A stretch of 10,828 nucleotides of DNA from positions 1 through 10,828 of the forward strand of contig CALVSV010000152.1 in NCBI GenBank assembly GCA_944359595.1, given 5' to 3'. Positions 7,759-10,828 of the stretch are shown here, piece by piece (the first letter of the stretch is position 1; each line of letters opens with the position of its first letter). Made by a program: the position numbers and the translations under genes. The notes below the pieces were generated by a model. The model searched no databases. It was not told the DNA's origin and saw only the letters and a program-made list of their open reading frames with translations. The DNA comes from an uncultured Bacilli bacterium. Lineage in GTDB: Bacteria > Bacillota_I > Bacilli_A > RF39 > UBA660.

Positions 7759-8340
7759 ATGAATTTAGTTCCAACAGTAATAGAAAAATCAAGTTATGGA
7801 GAACGAGCATATGACATATATTCAAGATTATTAAAAGATAGAATAATATTATTATCTGGTGAAATAAATGATACTTTAGCTAACAGTATTATTGCCCAAT
7901 TATTATATTTAGATTCTATAAATCACGATGATATAAATATATATATTAATTCACCAGGTGGAGCAATTACTTCTGGTATGGCAATATATGATACAATGAA
8001 CTTTATTAAAAGTGATATTTCAACTACATGCATTGGAATATGTGCATCAATGGCTGCATTTTTGCTATCTAGTGGAAAAAAAGGAAAAAGATATGCACTA
8101 GAAAATTCTGAGGTAATGATTCATCAACCTCTTGGAGGAGCTCAAGGTCAAGCAACAGAAATAAAAATAGCAGCAGAAAGAATTTTAAAATTAAAAGATA
8201 AACTTAATAAATTGTTAGCGCTAAATACTGGTACTGATTTAAAAAAGATTGAAAACGATACCGAAAGAGATAATTTTATGGATAGTAATGAAGCATTAGA
8301 ATACGGATTAATAGATAAAATATTAAAATCAGCAAATTAA
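7759..8340 (+). CDS. clpP: ATP-dependent Clp protease proteolytic subunit ClpP
   Basis: Serine protease subunit that forms the tetradecameric barrel and degrades proteins delivered by ClpX/ClpC-type unfoldases in the cytosol. It has 193 residues, the usual length. The catalytic triad is fully present at the canonical positions: Ser97 in [13 protein letters not shown], His122 in VMIHQPLGG, and Asp171 in NDTERDNFM. The N-terminal [28 protein letters not shown] and [17 protein letters not shown] (64-80) are textbook. GGGTGA lies 6 bases before the ATG. It is a single-gene unit with no unfoldase gene beside it. Its 3' end forms the left arm of a terminator shared with convergent ucpA. No CtsR-type or HrcA-type operator was recognised in the upstream gap. 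Confidence 0.98.
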   Translation: MNLVPTVIEKSSYGERAYDIYSRLLKDRIILLSGEINDTLANSIIAQLLYLDSINHDDINIYINSPGGAITSGMAIYDTMNFIKSDISTTCIGICASMAAFLLSSGKKGKRYALENSEVMIHQPLGGAQGQATEIKIAAERILKLKDKLNKLLALNTGTDLKKIENDTERDNFMDSNEALEYGLIDKILKSAN

Positions 8341-8353
8341 ATTGCTGATTTTT
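8325..8353. terminator. Shared bidirectional terminator of clpP and ucpA
   Basis: AAAATCAGCAA (8325-8335) and TTGCTGATTTT (8342-8352) form a perfect 11-bp stem with a 6-base loop, flanked by A and T runs so that both transcripts end in U-rich 3' tails. It overlaps the last codons of clpP and the stop codon of the convergent ucpA gene. Confidence 0.85.
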
Positions 8354-9137
8354 AAACACCCATACTCATTGTTTCTGGTAAAGTTGAACCTCCATCAATT
8401 ACAATTCCTTGACCTGTTATATAACTTGATTCATCACTAGCTAAAAACGCTGTTAATTCACCTAATTCTTCAGGAGTACCTAATCTTTTCATAGGAATTG
8501 CAGATGCGATAGAGTTAATAACACTATTTGAATTTTCTTTATTAGTTTCAACAGCCATATTTTCAACCATTGGTGTTAGTATATAACCAGGCATTATGGC
8601 ATTAACTCTGATACTGTAATCAACTAATTCACGTGATAAACCTTTTGTAAAACCAATTAGTGCTGCTTTTGTAGTTGCATATGCAACCTCACCACTATCA
8701 GCGACCATTGGACCTGTAACACTAGATAAATTTATAATTGATGCATTGATATTTTTCATATAAGGTAATGTAGCTTTAGTAACATTCCATGTCCCTTTAA
8801 TATTTATATCAAAATGAAAATCTCTAAGTTCATCATCCATATTTTCAAACGTATCAAGCTTACATACACCGGCATTATTTACTAATATATTAATTTTTCC
8901 GTATTTACTACCAACTTGATTAATAATTTTTGTAACTTCCTCTTTATTTCTTATATCAACTTTATATCCATCTATTTCATAACCACTATTTTTAAGTTCA
9001 TTAACTGTATTTTCAAGTTTGTCACTATAATCTAAAATGATTACTTTTGCTCCATATTTTAAAAATACATTAACTATTCCTAATCCGTTTCCCATTGCTC
9101 CACCAGTAACAACAGCAATTTTTCCATTTAATTTCAT
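8352..9137 (-). CDS. ucpA: SDR-family oxidoreductase, UcpA-like
   Basis: Classical short-chain dehydrogenase/reductase of 261 residues. The cofactor motif is TGGAMGNG (11-18), D36 at the end of the second strand suggests NAD(H), NNAG is at 87-90, the catalytic Ser is 138 or 139 in INLSSVTG, and Tyr153/Lys157 are in YATTK. Segments such as VNNAGVCKLDTF, DINIKGTWNVTKA, VTGPMVADSGEVAYATTKAA and the C-terminus IDGGSTLPETMSMGV closely match what I recall of E. coli UcpA, so this subfamily is a confident call although its physiological substrate is not well established. Start at 9137 is set by GGAG 8 bases upstream and the family N-terminus. The longer frame to 9296 runs antisense through the tRNA gene and is not used. 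It is transcribed toward clpP. Confidence 0.93.
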   Translation of the reverse strand: MKLNGKIAVVTGGAMGNGLGIVNVFLKYGAKVIILDYSDKLENTVNELKNSGYEIDGYKVDIRNKEEVTKIINQVGSKYGKINILVNNAGVCKLDTFENMDDELRDFHFDINIKGTWNVTKATLPYMKNINASIINLSSVTGPMVADSGEVAYATTKAALIGFTKGLSRELVDYSIRVNAIMPGYILTPMVENMAVETNKENSNSVINSIASAIPMKRLGTPEELGELTAFLASDESSYITGQGIVIDGGSTLPETMSMGV

Positions 9138-9155
9138 CTTATCATCTCCATCATA

Positions 9156-9164
9156 ATTGTAACA
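9156..9164 (-). promoter_or_regulatory. Possible extended -10 element for ucpA
   Basis: Minus-strand TGTTACAAT (9164-9156) fits an extended -10 (TG-N-TACAAT) about 20 bases before the ucpA ATG. No convincing -35 box lies 16-18 bases further up, and the leader would be very short, starting near the GGAG. Weak prediction. Confidence 0.3.
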
Positions 9165-9213
9165 AAAAATATGTAAAAAATCTTTATTTTTATTAAAAAA
9201 ATTTTTAAAATAG

Positions 9214-9242
9214 TTGAATAATTGTATATTTTGCGATATAAT
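9214..9242 (+). promoter_or_regulatory. Promoter of the tRNA-Arg gene
   Basis: TTGAAT (9214-9219), 17-base spacer, perfect TATAAT (9237-9242), with transcription expected about 20 bases before the mature tRNA 5' end. The -10 box is embedded in a short inverted repeat, CGATAT (9234-9239) and ATATCG (9245-9250). Confidence 0.7.
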
Positions 9243-9268
9243 ACATATCGTATTAGCACTTAATATAT

Positions 9269-9345
9269 GTCCTGGTAGCTCAGCTGGATAGAGCATGCGC
9301 CTTCTAAGCGCACGGTCGGGGGTTCGAATCCCTTCCAGGACACCA
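9269..9345 (+). tRNA. tRNA-Arg (anticodon UCU)
   Basis: Full cloverleaf by eye. Acceptor stem GTCCTGG (9269-9275) pairs with CCAGGAC (9335-9341), then discriminator A and an encoded CCA (9343-9345). The D stem is GCTC/GAGC, the anticodon stem TGCGC/GCGCA with loop CTTCTAA, giving anticodon TCT at 9303-9305. The T arm has GGGGG paired to CCCTT (two wobbles) around TTCGAAT. It reads AGA, the commonest Arg codon in the genes of this window. It has its own promoter and terminator, and accessory DNA begins just downstream, the usual side for integration at tRNA genes. Confidence 0.97.
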
Positions 9346-9357
9346 GTGTATATAACA

Positions 9358-9383
9358 AATCCCTTTATTTAAAGGGATTTTTT
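9358..9383 (+). terminator. Rho-independent terminator of the tRNA-Arg gene
   Basis: Perfect 10-bp arms AATCCCTTTA (9358-9367) and TAAAGGGATT (9370-9379) with a 2-base centre, followed by further T residues, 13 bases after the tRNA CCA end. Confidence 0.85.
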
Positions 9384-9400
9384 CTATGTAATTTATATTT

Positions 9401-9452
9401 TTACTCCTATTTTTACTCTTGTTTTACCCACTTCGGAGTAATTCCAGAGTAA
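9401..9452. repeat. Two direct-repeat pairs in inverted orientation
   Basis: TTACTCC (9401-9407) and TTACTCT (9413-9419) form a direct pair 12 bases apart. Their complements GGAGTAA (9435-9441) and AGAGTAA (9446-9452) form a second pair 11 bases apart and in the opposite orientation. The roughly helical spacing suggests protein binding sites, possibly recombinase arm-type sites at an element end. That role is inferred from position beside the tRNA gene; a folded RNA element is an alternative. Confidence 0.5.
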
Positions 9453-9470
9453 TTTTTTATATGATTTTAT

Positions 9471-9506
9471 AAAAAAAACTAGTAACCCTACATTAGAGTT
9501 ACTAGT
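9471..9506 (-). terminator. Strong terminator of the amidase remnant
   Basis: Minus-strand ACTAGTAACTCT (9506-9495) pairs with AGGGTTACTAGT (9489-9478), 11 of 12 positions, with a 5-base loop and a run of eight T (9478-9471). It directly follows the stop codon of the leftward amidase remnant. A short T run on the other side could also serve plus-strand transcripts. Confidence 0.85.
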
Positions 9507-9509
9507 CTT

Positions 9510-10034
9510 TTAATTAAATAAACTATATGCTGTATTCATTCCTAAAATACCATCAACCTTTAGACCTTTATCTTTTTGGTATTGTATTACTGCTGATTCT
9601 ATACCTTGTCCAAAAGAGCCATCTCTATCTAATCCCGCTCTATATTGTAAATTCATTTCTTGTTGTAATGCTTTTATTAGATGTTTTCTTGTATCAGTAC
9701 CAAGCGAATTATCTACTGCTATAGTACTAAAAACATAACTATAATTGTCGTTTAACCATTTTTGGATTGTTGATACAATACCAGATGTTAAATTAGATGC
9801 ATTTTGAGGGCTTTAATTTGCCTCTGTGGCTATATAATCCATCTTAGAAAGCAAATAAGCACCCGGACACGCTGTATTTGAATATATTGAGTGCCATGTT
9901 AAGTTTTTACCTTTAACTAAAGTACCTAAATTATTTCTTTTAGCTATATCTGCTACCAATTTAATTAAACTATTTAAACTAGCATCAGATACTTTCTTAG
10001 GACACCATTGAGAAATCTGCTCGAACTTTATGCT
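9510..10034 (-). pseudogene. Decayed phage-type N-acetylmuramoyl-L-alanine amidase with C-terminal peptidoglycan-binding domain
   Basis: Translating leftward from about 10034 gives FEQISQWCPKKVSDASL, then NLTWHSIYSNTACPGAYL and KMDYIA, the C-terminal part of an Amidase_2-type endolysin that cleaves the MurNAc-L-Ala bond. TAA at 9815-9813 then interrupts the frame. The same frame continues after it for 100 codons with a PG_binding_1-like domain (LGTDTRKHLIKALQ, DRDGSFGQGIESAVIQYQKDKGLKVDGILGMNTA) ending at 9510 before a strong terminator. The N-terminal half with the first zinc ligands is missing: an in-frame TAA lies at 10037-10035 and no amidase sequence is seen upstream of it. The gene is therefore 5'-truncated and has an internal stop, so the lysin is almost certainly inactive; a separately translated cell-wall-binding piece is unlikely as no start with a ribosome binding site was seen. 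Probable origin: prophage lysis cassette. Confidence 0.8.
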
Positions 10035-10051
10035 TTAATATATATTTTAAC

Positions 10052-10075
10052 ATGCAGAATTAAACGGTTCTGCAT
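10052..10075. repeat. 8-bp inverted repeat (hairpin)
   Basis: ATGCAGAA (10052-10059) and TTCTGCAT (10068-10075) flank an 8-base loop and are followed by TTTAT. It could act as a weak rightward terminator, but no rightward gene ends here. It lies close to the point where the amidase homology stops and may mark the deletion edge. Confidence 0.4.
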
Positions 10076-10081
10076 TTTATT

Positions 10082-10112
10082 TATATATTTTGACATTTTG
10101 TCAAAATATATA
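10082..10112. repeat. Perfect 14-bp inverted repeat, operator-like
   Basis: TATATATTTTGACA (10082-10095) and TGTCAAAATATATA (10099-10112) are exact complements around TTT. There is no following T run, so an intergenic protein-binding palindrome is more likely than a terminator. It lies about 100 bases upstream of the promoter of the AlbA_2 gene. Binding protein unknown. Confidence 0.6.
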
Positions 10113-10130
10113 GGGAATTAGAGGTTTTGT

Positions 10131-10155
10131 ATTTGAAAGTTTTTACATTTCAAAT
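10131..10155. repeat. ATTTGAAA inverted pair; third copy in the downstream promoter
   Basis: ATTTGAAA at 10131-10138 and its complement TTTCAAAT at 10148-10155 form an inverted pair with a 9-base spacer. A third copy, ATTTGAAAT, lies at 10217-10225, inside the spacer between the -35 and -10 boxes of the AlbA_2 promoter. Such placement suits a repressor operator with an auxiliary upstream site; this role is inferred. Confidence 0.4.
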
Positions 10156-10175
10156 TAAATTTATTATTTAAAAAA

Positions 10176-10208
10176 GTTGCTGAAAAGTTGCTGAAAAGTT
10201 GCCGAAAA
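10176..10208 (+). repeat. Three 11-bp tandem repeats upstream of the AlbA_2 gene
   Basis: GTTGCTGAAAA occurs at 10176-10186 and 10187-10197, and as GTTGCCGAAAA at 10198-10208, ending two bases before the -35 box. The 11-base period is about one helical turn and is not a multiple of three, so the array is non-coding and suited to cooperative protein binding, like iteron-type or activator sites. Confidence 0.75.
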
Positions 10209-10210
10209 AA

Positions 10211-10239
10211 TTGATAATTTGAAATATAATGTATATAAT
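10211..10239 (+). promoter_or_regulatory. Sigma-A promoter of the AlbA_2 gene
   Basis: TTGATA (10211-10216), a 17-base spacer and a perfect TATAAT (10234-10239), about 20 bases before the start codon. The tandem repeats abut the -35 side, and an ATTTGAAAT motif sits inside the spacer. Confidence 0.75.
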
Positions 10240-10259
10240 ATACTAGAGAGGTGAAAATT

Positions 10260-10828
10260 ATGTACACTGAAAATGAATTCGTGGAGCTTAAAAGAGAATT
10301 AACAAAAGACATAAAAAAGGAAATAATTGCCTTTGCTAATAGTAAAGGCGGTACTATTTATATAGGAATTGATGATACAGGAAAAGTAGTTGGACTCAAA
10401 GATTACAATAAAGATGCAGAAGCTTTGAGTGGCATGATTAGAGAGGGAATCAAATCCGATTTAACTCTATATACTAATATAATTATTGAAAATGTAGAAG
10501 GAAAAAAAATAATAATTTTAAAAGTAATGAGCGGTTCTAATAAGCCATATTATTTAGCTGATAAAGGTCTAAAGCCAGCTGGTGTATTTGTTAGGCATGG
10601 CAATGTATCAGCATCAGCAACCGACGAATCAATAAGAAAATTAATACTTGAAAACCATGATATTTTTGAAAATCAAGTATCACAAAATCAAAATATGAAT
10701 TTCACATATTTGAATAGTATATTTTCCAATAAACAAAAAGAACTAAATAATACTAAATATAAATTATTAAATATTATGAATAATGATAATCTATATACAA
10801 ATTTAGGTTTGCTATTATCTGATGAATG
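10260..10828 (+). CDS. AlbA_2 (Schlafen-type) domain protein, COG2865/RecG-like regulator family (3' end off the window)
   Basis: The first 189 codons run from ATG at 10260, preceded by AGAGAGGTG, to the window edge without a stop. The N-terminus has the AlbA_2 signature: E4 and E9-x-K11 in ENEFVELKREL, then DIKKEIIAFANSKGGTIYIGIDDTGKVVGL (17-46), KPYYLADKGLKPAGVFVRHG (95-114) and YTNLGLLLSDE (179-189). Full-length relatives usually continue into an ATPase-like/C-terminal winged-helix region and are annotated as ATP-binding or RecG-like transcriptional regulators, often in accessory DNA. The Glu/Lys arrangement resembles the nuclease centre of Schlafen proteins, but activity is not established for this bacterial group and cannot be judged here. 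It probably controls its own repeat-rich promoter; that is inference. Its biochemical role in this genome is unknown. Confidence 0.85.
   Translation, partial: MYTENEFVELKRELTKDIKKEIIAFANSKGGTIYIGIDDTGKVVGLKDYNKDAEALSGMIREGIKSDLTLYTNIIIENVEGKKIIILKVMSGSNKPYYLADKGLKPAGVFVRHGNVSASATDESIRKLILENHDIFENQVSQNQNMNFTYLNSIFSNKQKELNNTKYKLLNIMNNDNLYTNLGLLLSDE

Noticed and set aside
9138..9296. N-terminal extension of the UcpA-like gene up to 9296
   Set aside because: It would run antisense through the tRNA-Arg gene and its promoter; GGAG and the family N-terminus place the start at 9137.
9527..9724. 65-codon rightward open frame
   Set aside because: Antisense to the peptidoglycan-binding part of the amidase remnant, which has recognisable homology in the other direction.
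10176..10208. CRISPR-like array
   Set aside because: Units are 11 bases, directly adjacent and without spacers.
10118..10312. 64-codon leftward open frame
   Set aside because: Covers the repeat array, the AlbA_2 promoter and the start of the AlbA_2 gene in antisense; low-complexity product without features.

Overview
The window is strongly AT-rich. It uses the standard stop codons, and Trp is read from TGG where checked. Gene starts have GGAGG/AGGTG-type ribosome binding sites, and the tRNA gene encodes its own CCA end. With a UCU-anticodon Arg tRNA, a processive GT4 lipid glucosyltransferase, a TGS/SAD nucleoside kinase and a very large type-III-signal pseudopilin, this points to a low-GC Bacillota (Bacilli-like) genome. 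An uncultured gut lineage near RF39 or Erysipelotrichales is my guess; the phylum is much safer than the lineage.

Positions 1-7642 are a block of leftward genes. In transcription order they are a nucleoside (uridine-type) kinase with an N-terminal TGS/ThrRS-like region, gapA (terminator at its stop codon), a 446-residue pseudopilin-like surface protein, a structured RNA hairpin, a promoter, pgk, a flippase-like UPF0104/LPG-synthase-type membrane protein whose frame overlaps the pgk end on an A10 tract, and a GT4 glycosyltransferase running off the left edge. Two adjacent glycolytic enzymes, GAPDH and PGK, are thus separated by a surface-protein gene. The pgk transcript probably continues into two membrane-lipid/envelope genes.

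Positions 7643-9345 hold a divergent promoter region, rightward clpP, and a leftward SDR oxidoreductase closely resembling E. coli UcpA. clpP and ucpA converge on one shared bidirectional terminator. A rightward tRNA-Arg(UCU) follows, with its own promoter and terminator.

Positions 9346-10828 look like accessory DNA attached to the tRNA gene. They contain paired inverted GAGTAA-type repeats, a strong leftward terminator, a decayed phage-type N-acetylmuramoyl-L-alanine amidase (5' end lost, in-frame stop between the amidase and peptidoglycan-binding parts), and a dense cluster of palindromes and repeats. The cluster leads into a good sigma-A promoter and the start of an AlbA_2 (Schlafen-type) gene that runs off the right edge. 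I see no integrase, CRISPR array or transposase. The AlbA_2 gene and its repeat-rich control region are the parts most worth a second look.
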